Assembly: GCA_963377175.1 (NCBI GenBank) | Contig: CAUJNA010003804.1 | Coordinates: forward strand, 102,501-166,500 | DNA from: Effrenium voratum | Lineage: Eukaryota > Sar > Dinophyceae > Suessiales > Symbiodiniaceae | Length of the DNA: 64,000 nucleotides | Direction: 5' to 3' | Shown: one piece after another, positions 42,550-52,540 of the stretch | Numbering within the stretch: the stretch's first letter is position 1 | Layout of the letters: each line of letters opens with the position of its first letter | Notes under the pieces: generated by a model | Seen by the model: the letters and a program-made list of their open reading frames with translations, nothing else | Told to the model about the DNA's origin: nothing | The model's database searches: none | Translations under genes and position numbers: made by a program

Positions 42550-43372
42550 TCGAGAGAGAGAGAGAGGGAGAGAGAGAGAGGGAGAGAGAGAGGGAGAGAG
42601 AGAGGGAGAGCGCGGGAGAGTGAGAGTGAGGGAGAGCGAGAGAGTGTAAGAGAGAGAGGAAGAGTGAGGGTGAGTGAGAGTGAATGAGAGTGAGCGAGAG
42701 TAAGTGAAAGTGAGAGTGAGAGAGAGTGAGAGTGAGTGAGAGTGAGTAAGAGTGAGTGTGAGCGAGTGTGAGTGTGTGTGTGAGTGTGAGTGAGTGTGAG
42801 TGAGTGAGAGAGAGAGAGAGAGTGAGAGTGAGGGAGAGTGAGAGACTGTGAGTGAGAGAGAGAGAGTGAGAGCGAGTGAGAGCGAGGGCGACTGAGAACG
42901 AGTGAGAGAGAGTGAGGAGAGAGAGAAACAGAGAAAGAGAGAAAGAGAAAAACAGAGAAACAGACAAAGAGAGAAAGACAGAAAGAGAGAAAGAGAGAAA
43001 GGCAGAAACAATCAAAGAGAGAAAGAGACAGAGAGAGAACGTGAGGGTGAGTGAGAATGAGTGAGAGTGAGTAAGAGTGAGTGTGAGTGAGTGTGAGTGA
43101 GTGTGAGCGAGTGTGAGTGAGTGTGAGTGAGTTGAGTGAGAGCGAGAGAGCAAGAGACTGAGACACTGAGAGAGCGAGTGAGAGCGAGTTAGAGCGATTG
43201 AGTGTGAGTGAGTGTGAGTGAGTGCGCGTGAGTGTGAGTGAGGGTGAGTGAGCGTGAGTGAGCGCGAGTGAGCGTGAGTGAGTGCGAGTGAGTGCGAGTG
43301 AGTGCGAGTCAGTGAGTGCGAGTCAGTGAGCGAGCGAGTGAGCGAGCGAGTGAGTGAGTGAGCAAGTTCTCC
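42216..43372. repeat. GAGTGA and GA simple-sequence array
   Basis: About 1.15 kb of GAGTGA hexamers and GA dinucleotides with blocks of GAGAGAAAGA. It ends at about 43372 in GAGCGAGCGAGTGAG. The long open frames (Ser/Leu/His or Arg/Glu repeats) are artefacts. Confidence 0.97.
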
Positions 43373-43499
43373 GAGCAAGTTCTTGAGCCGGAGCTGCCGC
43401 GGACCAAGGGGAAATCGAACCCAGGCCATTTCGTGAGCAGCGAGAGCGCACGATCTCCGCAGAGGGTTTGCCGAGACTAAGACGAATTCGCGCGGGGCC

Positions 43500-43740
43500 A
43501 CAGCGAGAGCGCTTTGACACCCACGATCCCCGCAGAGGGTCGCGCGCGCCTCAGAAATCGTAAGCAGTCCTCAGTTTTTGCACATCGACCGCGCCAATCC
43601 CATCAGAGGGTCCTGCGGGCAAGTCAGAAATCGACCACGCCAATCCCCGCAGAGGGTCGCGCGGGCAAATCAGAAGTCGTAAAAAGTCCGCAGTTTTTGG
43701 ACATGGACCGCGCCAATCCTCGCAGAAGGTGTTATTTTCG
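43500..43740. repeat. Imperfect tandem repeat around CCCGCAGAGGGTC
   Basis: Three or four degenerate units share the words CCGCAGAGGGTC, GCGCGGGCAA, TCAGAAATCG, CAGTTTTTG and GACCGCGCCAATCC. Just upstream (43395-43425) the minus strand reads GGCCTGGGTTCGATTTCCCC, a B-box-like word of a possible tRNA-derived SINE. Confidence 0.75.
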
Positions 43741-43805
43741 CAGGGTGGGTTCGGTCCCACCGCGCCGCCTTAAGAGACTAACTAATTACCTTCGTGTCCA
43801 AATGT

Positions 43806-44125
43806 CTCGTGCAAGTTTGGCTGTGTGATATCTCGTGCAAGTTGTTCTCGTGCAAGTTGGCTCGTGTAAGTTGGCTCGTGCAAGTTGACTCATGCAAGTT
43901 GGCTCGGGCAAGTTGGCTCGTGCAAGTTGGCTCGTGCAAGTTGGCTCGTGCAAGTTGGATCGTGTAAGTTGGCTGTGCAAGTTGGCTCGAGCAAGTTGGC
44001 TCGTGCAAGTTGGCTCGTGTAGGTTGGCTGTGCAAGTTGGCTCGTGTAAGTTGGCTCGTGTAAGTTTGGCTGCGCGATAAGGCTGGTGCAAGTTGGCTCG
44101 TGCAAGTTTAGCTGTGTGATAAGGC
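43806..44125. repeat. GCAAGTTGGCTCGT minisatellite
   Basis: Around twenty units of 14-15 bases, of the form GTGCAAGTTGGCTC, with small variations (GTGTAAG, GCGATAAGGCTG). No gene. Confidence 0.93.
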
Positions 44126-44274
44126 TGGCGATTTTACCGGAAGAACCCTGCGCAATGCTTTCGGGAGAAACCTGCCAGCAACACATTTTTTATTATTAGG
44201 GGTCCCCTGGTTCTGGAGGGCGGGTTTTGGAGGTACCTCTTGTTCTTTGCGAGCTTTTGGTTTGAAAGGCCCTT

Positions 44275-44385
44275 TAACTTTGTAGTACGACCGTAGTAAA
44301 GGAAACCTGCTCCCGGAGCTCCGGCTCGAACATCGCAACTTTGTAGTACGACCTTAGTAAACGAAACGTACTCCCGGGTCCCCCT
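44275..44385. repeat. Tandem duplication of 60 bases
   Basis: AACTTTGTAGTACGACCGTA at about 44277 recurs at about 44337 as AACTTTGTAGTACGACCTTA, with similar sequence following (GTAAAGGAAAC/GTAAACGAAAC, then CTCCCGG). Confidence 0.85.
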
Positions 44386-44581
44386 AGTAGGGCTGGATTT
44401 GAGTACGGGCATGAAAATGCCTACTTTAGAATTGGTTTAGTATTGGCTATTCTAAGAGTAATATTCCCGGATTTGGGACTTCCGAAAAAAGTATTTATTA
44501 TTCGGGAGACCTTTAATAATAGGGGGACATGATTATCTCGTGTCTATGCTGGTGTATTCTTTTGATTTGTTTGACCCGCTC

Positions 44582-45090
44582 CTTAGGAAAAGCGGTGGCC
44601 AACTCCTGGGAGACGAGCGTCCGGAGCCAGAAAGAGACGGCGGACATTACGAATCTGAAGATCAACGACAAAGAGCGGCCCGGCGGCGAAACGAATCCGC
44701 ATGAAACGGGCTGGCGGGCCTGGTTAAGACCATGCCCCCCCCCCGCTCCACCTTGAGTCACTGTTCTGAAACCGCTGTTTGGTGAAAGTATGTTTGAAAT
44801 CTCACCATCCGCAATCGTTGGCGGGCCGGGGTCCTGGTCTCCTAGCATGATTTGTTGAAGGGCTGCTACTTGCCCAACGGAATCCTTATGCTTAAGATGT
44901 GTTTAAGAACCTAGAAGAAGGATGCATGTAAGACTTTCCGCATTGGATACCCAACAAAAGTAGCAACCTGTTGCGTCCGTCGGTTAGATGGCCCAAACGC
45001 AAACATGGCAAACATGGGGTTTGAACATATCCCATCTCAGGCCTGCCCACTGCGTTTGGCACGCGCTTCGCCACATTCAGCCAGTTATTT
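44582..45090. repeat. 0.5 kb dispersed direct repeat, copy B
   Basis: Nearly identical to 1-540 in the same orientation but without the 27-base insertion of copy A. Similarity stops at about 45090, where both continue differently after CAGCCAGTTA. It lies 0.5 kb before the gag ORF of the copia-like element. Confidence 0.85.
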
Positions 45091-45643
45091 GCAGAAGGTT
45101 CTTCTGTTTTGTGCCAACCAATCCGAATCAAGGGATGCCCGAAACATTAAACAAAAAGGACAGAGTAAGTGCTAAGAATCTCCGAGCCGCAAGGCGAAAA
45201 CATCCTAAGGGCAGGTTCTGAGGGTCACCCTGTTATTTCCTTTTGTTTAAGGTCTCAAACCTTTTGGGGAGATTGTGTTTTGAGTGCAGCCGACATGTAC
45301 ATGCGAATGCATTTGGCTCAAGACCTTGATAATAGAATCGAGGCAAACATCCAAACACTGCTGTGAAGCAAAGCAAAAGGGTTCGTATTCCGCGGTCGCA
45401 TCGAGTCGTGAGACAGCGCAGATCATTTACCTTACAACCCCCTTTTACCACGACCACTACTATACGACTTGCTGTCGAGGGCATTGGTCACCCCACGGGA
45501 GTCGAACCTCAACTACCCTGTCAATTGACTGCGTGGTTGATCCGCCTCCTGGCAGGTTATCAGCCGTAAGTTCAAAATTGGTCCCTGCGGTGGATTGCAA
45601 CTGAGGTACAACACAACCTTTTGGAATATTTTACAGCCGTACA

Positions 45644-47365
45644 ATGGATTGTTCCGGAAGCCCGGGAACTGCAACATTCGGAAATGATAGTTCCAGTGGT
45701 TCCACAGGTATGCTTGCAGTGCCGGCGATTGCGGACTCTCCGGACACACAACAAAGTGCAAGTTCTGGTATTAGCCATGACCTATCACATTCATCCGATT
45801 CATCCTGGAAAGAAATTGGTCACGCCGTGTGGTCCAAGGACGGAGAAAAGAAAAGATCGTCATCAGCTTCGTTATCGACACCGAGAAGAAGCGTGAAGGG
45901 CGTTATGAGTCCTGCGAGAAAGGAAAAAGGGCGATCTAAATCGCCTGCAGGCTCTAGTCCGTCTAAGGTCACTCAGGAAAACAAGACCCTCAGACAGGAA
46001 GTGGAGGAGGCTAAGCGACATTTGGCTATGCTACAGGAGTCATATGAACGTGACGACCAAGGCAATGTCACGCGCATCCAGGAACTGGAGCGGAGAGCAG
46101 GCATGTCGGAACAACAAGTAGCCCACATCCTCAAAGATCCGACGAGCAACTTCAAGAAGCTGCCCAACACATCGACATTCAACGTGGGAAGACAAAGCTA
46201 TCCGAAGATCAGGCACAACACCTTGTGAAGATCTACGGAGAGTATCAAGAAGAAGCCCGACTCAAGGTCATCGAGTACGAAAAGCGACATCAGGAGATGG
46301 CCACAACTGTGAATCTGCTTGAACATCGAGTCAGGTGCGAGGAGGAAAGCTCATTGGTCAACAGGCAGAAGGCTGAACAAGAAAGAAGAAGCACTTCCTC
46401 CGAGATCGCCCGGTATCAATCGATGATCAATTCATATCAGGTGAAGATCGTTACAGATTCGCAGAATGAGGAGAACACTATACGTGGTTTGCGTGAGAGA
46501 TTGGAGGCAGCACTGCTACCGCAACCGACCATGGCAATCGATGATGAGCCACAAGATATATTGGTGAGCGAAACAAATGATGCTATCAGGCACGCTGAAC
46601 AAGAAGCCCATTGTGCACGGATTGCCATGAGCGAACGGGACGAGATGTACTTGATCGGACAACGTGCAGTACAGGAACGTGACGCAAAGAGGAATGAGGA
46701 GATCAAAATTGCTAGAGATCGAGCTCATCAAGGAAACGCATTACATGATCGCGCCACGCTGAGAGATCAAGAGTTTGTCGACGTGACTCGCGAACTCGCT
46801 GTATCAAGACAAAAGGCTCGATTACCTCAACCAGATCGCTGCAATGTCCAAAGAAATCGAAGAGACGCAAAGGGAACTCAAGATCCAAGAGAGCTTTGTG
46901 TACCAATTGGCGGAGACGAACAAAGAACTCGAAAGCGAGAATGCCACCCAAGTCGCCATCGCGATGGATGCAAAAGATCTTGGACGAGCTCTACTGAGGG
47001 ATGACTCCGTTAGGACCAGTAAACGCCACAATTCGAAGACCCGTAAGAGTGATACCCCAAATGGCCCTCAACAACAAGGTCAGGTAATGCTCTATCAGGC
47101 CACAATGGCGGCATCTAGTTCTAGTGTACAGGCGCCCAATGTTCTTAAGCCAATTGATTACAGCCTTGGACCGGGTTCTGTTATGTTTCCTGTTTACCAA
47201 GACCCAATGATACAGGCTCATATCGACCAACTCCATGAAGCGGTAGGATCTATTCCAAATATGAGATTTGGTTCAACCGGCAATAATGGAGGTAGTGGTG
47301 GTCATGGAGATGGCGGTCCACCTGGCCTGGTTATCACAATGCAGATGGAAACGCGGGGGGTCTAG
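45644..47365 (+). pseudogene. Gag leader: Ser-rich and coiled-coil region, frameshifted
   Basis: Three frames in succession (45644-46228, 46225-about 46840, 46844-47365). The first has a Ser/Lys-rich region with PARKEKGRSKSPAGSSPSK and then starts a coiled coil (NKTLRQEVEEAKRHLAMLQESYE). The second continues it with heptads across 200 residues. The third ends it (QRELKIQESFVYQLAETNKELESE) and moves into a Gly-rich tail (NNGGSGGHGDGGPPG). The continuity of the coiled coil across frames shows a single original protein with two indels. Confidence 0.6.
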
Positions 47366-47369
47366 GACG

Positions 47370-48168
47370 TGTTCCTGTCCCAGCTGCAACAGGAGGGCCA
47401 AGTCCACCTGATCCACTTGACGACGATGACGATGGAGACGAGGACGACGAAGAAGAACCATCCGATGATGATGATGATGATCGCCGTCGTGACAGAAGGT
47501 CATCACGAAGAAGAAGATCGAGAGATCGCAGAGATCATGACAGTGGTCGACCAAGGATATCACGGAAGGAAGCCGAGAAGGTCAACGTGCCTCCATGGCC
47601 GAAGATCACGAAGCTGGACAACTGGAAGATGGCGCTCACCATGAACGTCACCAGCGCCTCAGCGGACCCTGATATTGAATTATGGATGTCATGGGTGGGA
47701 TGTGCTTTCGTGGTGAATCCTGATCTTGAATTTCTAGCCGATTCGGGAGGAGAACGATTTGCGATGATGGATATCAAACTGGCACTTTCGCTCCAGACAA
47801 TGCTCAGGAGTGCGCCTGATGATGCGAAAGACGTGGTACATGATATCCAACTGCACTCCGAACGACGCCAAAGAGAGAACAGATTGATCAAGGGAAGGGA
47901 GATCGTTGCCATCATTTTACAATCTTTCAGATCAAGCGATCGGTCGGACATGACGTTCACCATTGAACATCTGATCAGACTGGAATACCCAGGGGACAAA
48001 AACATGTCCGTGTTCCGCAACAAATGGTATGACATCTTGCTCAACCTGAGGAAGGAGGATACACCCAGGGAGATCACGCTCCGGGATATACTGTATCACA
48101 AGATCAAAGGAAGCAGAAAGCTGGAATTTGGTCTCAGTACCTATGCGCGGTTACCGGATGCACCCTGA
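47370..48168 (+). CDS. Gag core domain
   Basis: It begins with a Pro/Asp-rich then Arg/Ser-rich segment (DDDDDGDEDDEEE, then RRDRRSSRRRRSRDRRD), without its own clear ATG. It then reads PPWPKITKLDNWKMALTMNV and a helical domain with FRNKWYDILLNLRKEDTP (about 48010-48070). This helical part is the capsid-like region of copia gag proteins (UBN2-type architecture). It overlaps the next frame at 48128-48168, where another shift occurs. Confidence 0.55.
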
Positions 48169-49309
48169 GAAGACCTACCGTTTCCTTTTGGGATTGATTG
48201 ATCGACAACTTCGGACTGATCGTGAGGACTACGTCTACGACATGAAGGAGAAGTCAGTCAAGAACCTGCTGAGCGGCAACAAGAATGCTGCACCGGCAGA
48301 AAAGAAAAAGGCAAAGGGAAAAGGAGGAAATTCCGGGAAAGAAGACGACGGAAACACGGCAGCACCTGTGCTGCCCAAGGCGAAAGCGAAAGACCACGAT
48401 AAGAAGGGCAAAGGAAAAGGAAAAGGAAAAAGCATGAGCCCAGAGCAGAAGAAGGAATGGCCGTGCGTCTTCCACTACACGAAAGAAGGAGGATGTCTCA
48501 AAGGGAAAGATTGTCCATATTCCCATAACCCCAAACACAAGCACAAATTGGACAACAACAAAGGAAAGGGCAAGGGTGAAGGCAAAGGAGCAAGAACACC
48601 TTCACCAAAGAGGGACGGAGTTTGCTACGCATGGAGAGAAGGAAAGTGCACAAAAGGGGATCAGTGCAAATACAAGCACGCTGAACCAGCGAACCCCAAA
48701 GCATCAGCTCCGGCACCCAATGCCAAGCAACAGGCTAAAGCACAGGCCAAGCCCAAAGCAGCAGCTCCGGCAATTGTGAGGAAGGTTCACATCGCTATGC
48801 CCGCTATCACTGTCAAGAGAGCCGCGACTTCGGAAGCCAAGAAGGCTGACAAAGGCGCAGAGGAGAGCGAAGCCGAAGTCGAGACCGTGTATCACGATCG
48901 TGATGCAGAAGACGCCATGAGTGAATCTTCGCGGTGGTCAGGTGAAACCGACATACCCGAGAAGTACGTATGGTTCCAAGAGATTCTTGACAATGACGTG
49001 AGCGAAGAGGTGGAGTACCTGAAGAATGAAGATGAACAATGGCGGACTTCTTCGATGTGGCACAAGGGATTCTCTGACGATGTACAACAATCATCATCGA
49101 AACCGGTCAATGCCAAGACGTTTAAGACGTATGATCATCGACGATACCTTGCATATAGTCACAAGAAGGCACTCATCAGAGCCGAGATTATGAGCGAAGT
49201 GGTCAACGATGTATATCGAACTCACAAAATGCCAATGAACAAGGAACGAACCTTCACATTCGAGTATGACAAGGAGGATGACGAGATCACAGAGGGAGTC
49301 GTGCGATGA
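48128..49309 (+). CDS. Gag C-terminal part with two CCCH zinc fingers
   Basis: 393 codons. A Lys/Gly/Ala-rich region surrounds two C-x8-C-x5-C-x3-H fingers: CVFHYTKEGGCLKGKDCPYSH (about 48464-48526) and CYAWREGKCTKGDQCKYKH (about 48622-48680). These would bind RNA in the particle, replacing the CCHC knuckle of most retroelements. An acidic region follows, up to a TGA at 49307. The reading frame continues after this TGA straight into the protease, so the stop is either a mutation or a readthrough site. Confidence 0.65.
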   Translation: MVSVPMRGYRMHPEKTYRFLLGLIDRQLRTDREDYVYDMKEKSVKNLLSGNKNAAPAEKKKAKGKGGNSGKEDDGNTAAPVLPKAKAKDHDKKGKGKGKGKSMSPEQKKEWPCVFHYTKEGGCLKGKDCPYSHNPKHKHKLDNNKGKGKGEGKGARTPSPKRDGVCYAWREGKCTKGDQCKYKHAEPANPKASAPAPNAKQQAKAQAKPKAAAPAIVRKVHIAMPAITVKRAATSEAKKADKGAEESEAEVETVYHDRDAEDAMSESSRWSGETDIPEKYVWFQEILDNDVSEEVEYLKNEDEQWRTSSMWHKGFSDDVQQSSSKPVNAKTFKTYDHRRYLAYSHKKALIRAEIMSEVVNDVYRTHKMPMNKERTFTFEYDKEDDEITEGVVR

Positions 49310-49894
49310 AAAAAGAAGCACGGACAACCGATCAGTCTATTCGCCCTGTCTGCAAACCAATGCAAGGGAGTGAAATGGCTGATGGACACAGGATGTGGTC
49401 ATGATTTGATCGGCAAATCCAAGGCGGCCTCCCTCGGTGTGGATATTGTCCAAGACAAGGACGAGATTGTTTTCCAAACGGCAAATGGTACTACACCCAC
49501 TTCGGATTCCATCAAGTACTACGTCAATGAGCTGAAGGAAACAGTCCAACCCTTTGTCCTGGATGAGACGCCGACGGTACTATCTATTGGTCGACGATGC
49601 ATGAAAATGGGTTATTCTTTTCACTGGATTTGTGGAAAGTTGCCGTTCATGATAACACCTGAGAAAGAGATTGTCCATCTGCACGTCAAGGACGATATTC
49701 CTTACTTGGTTGGAGATCGAATTGCGAGGAGTAATCGCCATCGACCAGTGTCCGAGGACATCTTGGAGCGCATGAAGACGCTCAAGGAAATCATAGGTAT
49801 TGGACGAGATGATGGTGAAGCAGAAGAAGAAGAAAAGGAAGTCGGAGATCCCTACGCTCTTGCTGGGGAGGAGGATGGTCTGGCCGGTCATTAA
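49310..49894 (+). CDS. Retroviral-type aspartic protease
   Basis: It stays in the gag frame after the TGA. VKWLMDTGCGHDLI carries the catalytic DTG (about 49381-49392), with the flap and second half following (VLSIGRRCMKMGYSFHW). The Cys after DTG matches other dinoflagellate copia proteases as I recall them. It ends in an acidic tail (AEEEEKEVGDPYAL) and a stop at 49892. The polymerase part that should follow is absent. Confidence 0.7.
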   Translation, partial: KKKHGQPISLFALSANQCKGVKWLMDTGCGHDLIGKSKAASLGVDIVQDKDEIVFQTANGTTPTSDSIKYYVNELKETVQPFVLDETPTVLSIGRRCMKMGYSFHWICGKLPFMITPEKEIVHLHVKDDIPYLVGDRIARSNRHRPVSEDILERMKTLKEIIGIGRDDGEAEEEEKEVGDPYALAGEEDGLAGH

Positions 49895-50342
49895 GGACAT
49901 GCTTTTTATGCCTTTTTTTTGTGTGCTTTTTTTGGACCGAAAACCTTGTTTTTTCGCGTGCGCGTTCTTTGTCAAAACAATCCGTTTTTCGGAAGTGTTT
50001 TTTTTGCCGAAAATCTTGGGGAGGGAGGGGGGGGGGAAGAATTTTGGGATGCGCTCTTACTCCGAGGTGGCTTGAACTTGACTTGCGTTGCTGCATGGCC
50101 AAAAGGACCCCAAAGAAGAAAGTCAAGAGGGAAGGGGCGGGATCCGCTTGGGCAGAAACATGCAACTTGGCAGCCTACTGGTTACAATCGTTGGCCACCT
50201 TAGCAGCCGATAAGCAAGAAGCAAAAGGCCGTGCACGCGCAGCTGCTCTCTTTTTTTCCGGCATTGCCCCACGCCAATGGAAAAGAGATACAGCTGGACA
50301 GCGCCAGTGAGACCCCGTCATATGGCAGCTGCCAGGTTTGCC
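49895..50342. other. Junction DNA with T- and G-runs, no gene seen
   Basis: T-rich stretches (49910-49990) and a GGGGAGGGAGGGGGGGGGG run mark the point where the retroelement breaks off. A short Lys/Ala-rich frame on the plus strand (about 50090-50310) is unconvincing. Confidence 0.4.
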
Positions 50343-50660
50343 TCAGGCACTGGCGCTGGCTGCTTTCGCCTCAAAACAAACTGCGCGAGCGCAGTTTGTC
50401 ATAAGCGCAAGCTGGTCCAACTTGCTGTTTAAATCACGCAGGGCCTCTTCAAGCCGCGCGTTCTTTTCAGCTGCTTCACGGAATTTCTGCTCAGCCTGGC
50501 GGAGACGGTCACACCAGTCCCGTGCACCCATGGTAGTGCTTTTGGTCCAGAAATCTAATTCTTTCTTCATGGAGTCATTGTCCAGCCGCAGCCGATCTAC
50601 TTCAGCAAGCAACTCATCATGGTTTTGGAGATTCAATAGTTCTTCCTTGGTGAGTCGCAC
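50343..50660 (-). CDS. Small coiled-coil protein
   Basis: 105 residues: LTKEELLNLQNHDELLAEVDRLRLDNDSMKKELDFW, followed by AEKNARLEEALRDLNSKLDQLALM, a clear two-segment coiled coil with heptad leucines. The C-terminal codons run through a perfect 10-bp palindrome (50376-50399). The family is not recognised. It could be one exon of a longer gene. Confidence 0.5.
   Translation of the reverse strand: MRLTKEELLNLQNHDELLAEVDRLRLDNDSMKKELDFWTKSTTMGARDWCDRLRQAEQKFREAAEKNARLEEALRDLNSKLDQLALMTNCARAVCFEAKAASASA
50376..50399. repeat. Palindrome family member 1
   Basis: ACAAACTGCG, loop CGAG, CGCAGTTTGT: a perfect 10-bp stem, 30 bases before the stop of the 50343-50660 ORF. Confidence 0.85.
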
Positions 50661-50729
50661 ACGGATGTTGCAGCGCCGGCTGTTCTCGTACCTGGCCCAG
50701 TGCAGTTTGCAAAGATGTTTTGGGCAGGC

Positions 50730-51026
50730 TCAAGAACACAGTTGAAGAGATAATAAAACACATACTACAATTATTGACTGAACTGTTATTCCAAGCTGCC
50801 GTCTCTTAGTTGCAGTTTTGACATTCACGGGGTCGGCCTGCAGCTTCTTGGTGTTCTTCATCTCCCCCAGCTCGCTCTTTATCACAACCATGGCACGCCC
50901 CCTTTGGCAACGGCGACGTGAAGTCAGGCGGCTGGAGCTTGACAAAGAAAGTAGCGAGAGTCCACCCCCTGCCCAGATCTTTTCAATGCTGGCCCATAAG
51001 AGTTTGTCAATGGTCGAAAGGTTCAA
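50730..51026 (-). CDS. Hypothetical protein, possible C-terminal membrane helix
   Basis: 98 codons. A Ser/Arg-rich first half is followed by IKSELGEMKNTKKLQ and a hydrophobic end (TVQSIIVVCVLLSLQL) that could be a membrane anchor. No homology is recognised. The AT-richer 3' end may be intron or UTR. Weak support. Confidence 0.25.
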   Translation of the reverse strand: MNLSTIDKLLWASIEKIWAGGGLSLLSLSSSSRLTSRRRCQRGRAMVVIKSELGEMKNTKKLQADPVNVKTATKRRQLGITVQSIIVVCVLLSLQLCS

Positions 51027-51164
51027 CTACCGGCAAGTCAAGCTTTAGATCCCCAAAAAACAAAAAAGTCCAACTTGCACAAAGTATTCAAGCACCACAA
51101 GAAAAAAACTACCATTCGGGCACTGGGCTCGGGCCCCAAAAAGTCATTCCATTCGGGCCCCGAA

Positions 51165-52020
51165 AAGATGGCTGGTGGACACAAATGTGCAGATTGAAAC
51201 GGTGGCCTCCAAAGAGCCCCTGGAGGAACATCCACAGCCAAGAGCCCCGGGCCCCGAAAAGTTGTTCGATTCGGGCCCCGATTCGGGCCCCGAAAAGCTG
51301 TTCCATTCGGGTCCCGGATTCGGGCCCCGAAAAGTCGTATACCATTCGAGCCCCGAAAAGATGGCTGGTGGACACAAATGTGCAGATTGAAACGGTGGCC
51401 TCCAAAGAGCCCCTGGAAAAACATCCAAAGCCAAGAGCCCCGGGCCGAAAAGTCGTTCGATTCGGGCCCCGATCCTGATTCGGGCCCGGGCGAAAAGCTG
51501 TTCCATTCGGGTCCCGGATTCGGGCCCCGAAAAGTCGTATACCATTCGGGCTCCGAAAAGATGGCTGGTGGACACAAATGTGCAGATTGAAACAGTGGCA
51601 TCCAAAGAGTCCCTGGAGAAACATCCACAGCCAAGAGCCCCGGGCCCCGAAAAGTTGTTCGATTCGGGCCCCGATTCGGGCCCCGAAAAGCTGTTCCATT
51701 CGGGTCCCGGATTCGGGCCCCGAAAAGTCGTATACCATTCGAGCCCCGAAAAGATGGCTGGTGGACACAAATGTGCAGATTGAAACGGTGGCCTCCAAAG
51801 AGCCCCTAGAGAAACATCCACAGCCAAGAGCCCCGGGCCACGAAAAGTTGTTCGATTCGGGCCCCGATTCGGGCCCCGAAAAGCTGTTCCTTTCGGGTCC
51901 CGGATTCGGGCCCCGAAAAGTTGTTTGATTCGGGCCCCGATTTGGGCCCCGAAAAGCTGTTCCATTCGGGTCCCGGATTCGGGCCCCGAAAAGCTGTTCC
52001 ATTTGGGCCCCGGGTTCAGG
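51165..52020. repeat. Minisatellite of about 195 bp built on TTCGGGCCCCGAAAAG
   Basis: Four units begin with AAGATGGCTGGTGGACACAA near 51165, 51358, 51558 and 51751 (spacing 193-200 bases). Each unit ends with several short subrepeats of GATTCGGGCCCCGAAAAGCT containing the near-palindrome TCGGGCCCCGA. A partial extension of the subrepeats runs on to 52020. Both strands are open over long distances only because of the repeat. Confidence 0.93.
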
Positions 52021-52124
52021 CTCTAAATTGTTTTCAAGCTGGAAAAACTCTCCGTGTTGGCTCCGAAGACTTGTTCAAAATTTGGGCCGGGTTCAGGCCC
52101 CGAAGTTGCCACAGAGGGAGCAAG

Positions 52125-52214
52125 GGGACAGTGGCGCAATGGCAGCGCCCGAACCAACCTGCGGTGGCTCCGCAGTTGGTAGGGAGGTCGCGGGTTCAAA
52201 TCCCGCCTGCCCCC
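52125..52214 (+). pseudogene. tRNA-like sequence with a palindrome in the anticodon region
   Basis: The 5' half has acceptor strand GGGACAG, TG, and a perfect D arm GCGC-AATGGCA-GCGC, like tRNA-Trp. The 3' half has a perfect T arm GCGGG-TTCAAAT-CCCGC, followed by CTGCCCC, which pairs with GGGACAG at six of seven positions. A TTTT run (52218-52221) follows, as for RNA polymerase III. Between the D and T stems there are 41 bases instead of about 23, and they contain a long hairpin (52153-52180). No canonical anticodon stem can be drawn, although CTGCG-GTGGCTC-CGCAG imitates one. It may be a pseudo-tRNA, a SINE head or an odd intron-containing tRNA. Confidence 0.5.
52153..52180. repeat. Palindrome family member 2, inside the tRNA-like sequence
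   Basis: ACCAA, bulged C, CTGCGG, loop TGGCT, CCGCAG, TTGGT: an 11-bp stem. It shares the CTGCG...CGCAG core with the others but has a longer loop. Confidence 0.7.
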
Positions 52215-52490
52215 ATCTTTTGCGCAGAGTGACCCTCGGGGGGCTTCAACAATTCAATTGCCGAAAGGAGCTCTGGCGCCTCTGGCAGGCATGGCTGGCC
52301 TTCTGATGTGGAAGGTCTGAGAAACACATGAACACGCAGTGGCTGTTGAAACTCACGCGGGCTCCTTTTTCAGACTCTCAGCTTTCCCCGCGACATGTCA
52401 ATTGCATGTCTCCCCGACCATGTTGCTGCTAAGAAGCAAGCAGCAATTGCAGCTTGCAAAAACCACCGTTTGGGAAAACAGCAAGGCATC

Positions 52491-52510
52491 CAACTGCGGG
52501 GGCGCAGTTG
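52491..52510. repeat. Palindrome family member 3
   Basis: CAACTGCG, loop GGGG, CGCAGTTG: an 8-bp stem starting 30 bases downstream of the stop of the 52541-53119 gene (minus strand). Confidence 0.85.
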
Positions 52511-52540
52511 TTTGAACACCTGATCCAATCTGTACTGGAG

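Larger units (their letters stand above)
45644..49894 (+). mobile_element. Copia-like retrotransposon remnant (gag and protease only)
   Basis: A plus-strand series of frames. It holds a Ser-rich leader and long coiled coil, an acidic/arginine-rich segment, a conserved gag-like domain, two CCCH fingers and an aspartic protease. All are in the order seen in dinoflagellate Ty1/copia-type elements. At least three frame changes (about 46200, 46830 and 47370), a fourth near 48150 and an in-frame TGA at 49307-49309 break it. Integrase, reverse transcriptase and RNase H are missing: the sequence after 49894 is unrelated, with T-rich runs. Flanking LTRs cannot be paired within the window. Confidence 0.75.

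Noticed and set aside
43385..43480. Possible tRNA gene on the minus strand (GGGTTCGATTTCC B-box word)
   Set aside because: The T stem pairs poorly and no D arm or acceptor stem can be drawn; at most it is a tRNA-derived SINE fragment.
42133..43501. Open frames of up to 378 codons rich in Ser, Leu and His
   Set aside because: They are products of the GAGTGA/GA simple repeat read on the minus strand.
23100..45000. Dozens of 60-150 codon frames across the repeat-rich host DNA
   Set aside because: They overlap on both strands, lack domains and are interrupted in repeated copies; apart from the listed retroelement remnants none is supported.
45480..45530. Possible tRNA on the minus strand around GGTTCGACTCC
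   Set aside because: Only two of five T-stem pairs form; a retroelement primer site is the better, still weak, reading.
51109..52002. Minus-strand frames of up to 297 codons with GPNRGPNRTTF-like repeats
   Set aside because: They follow the minisatellite of about 195 bp and are open in two frames at once; unit lengths vary (193-200 bases), so frames are not conserved between units.
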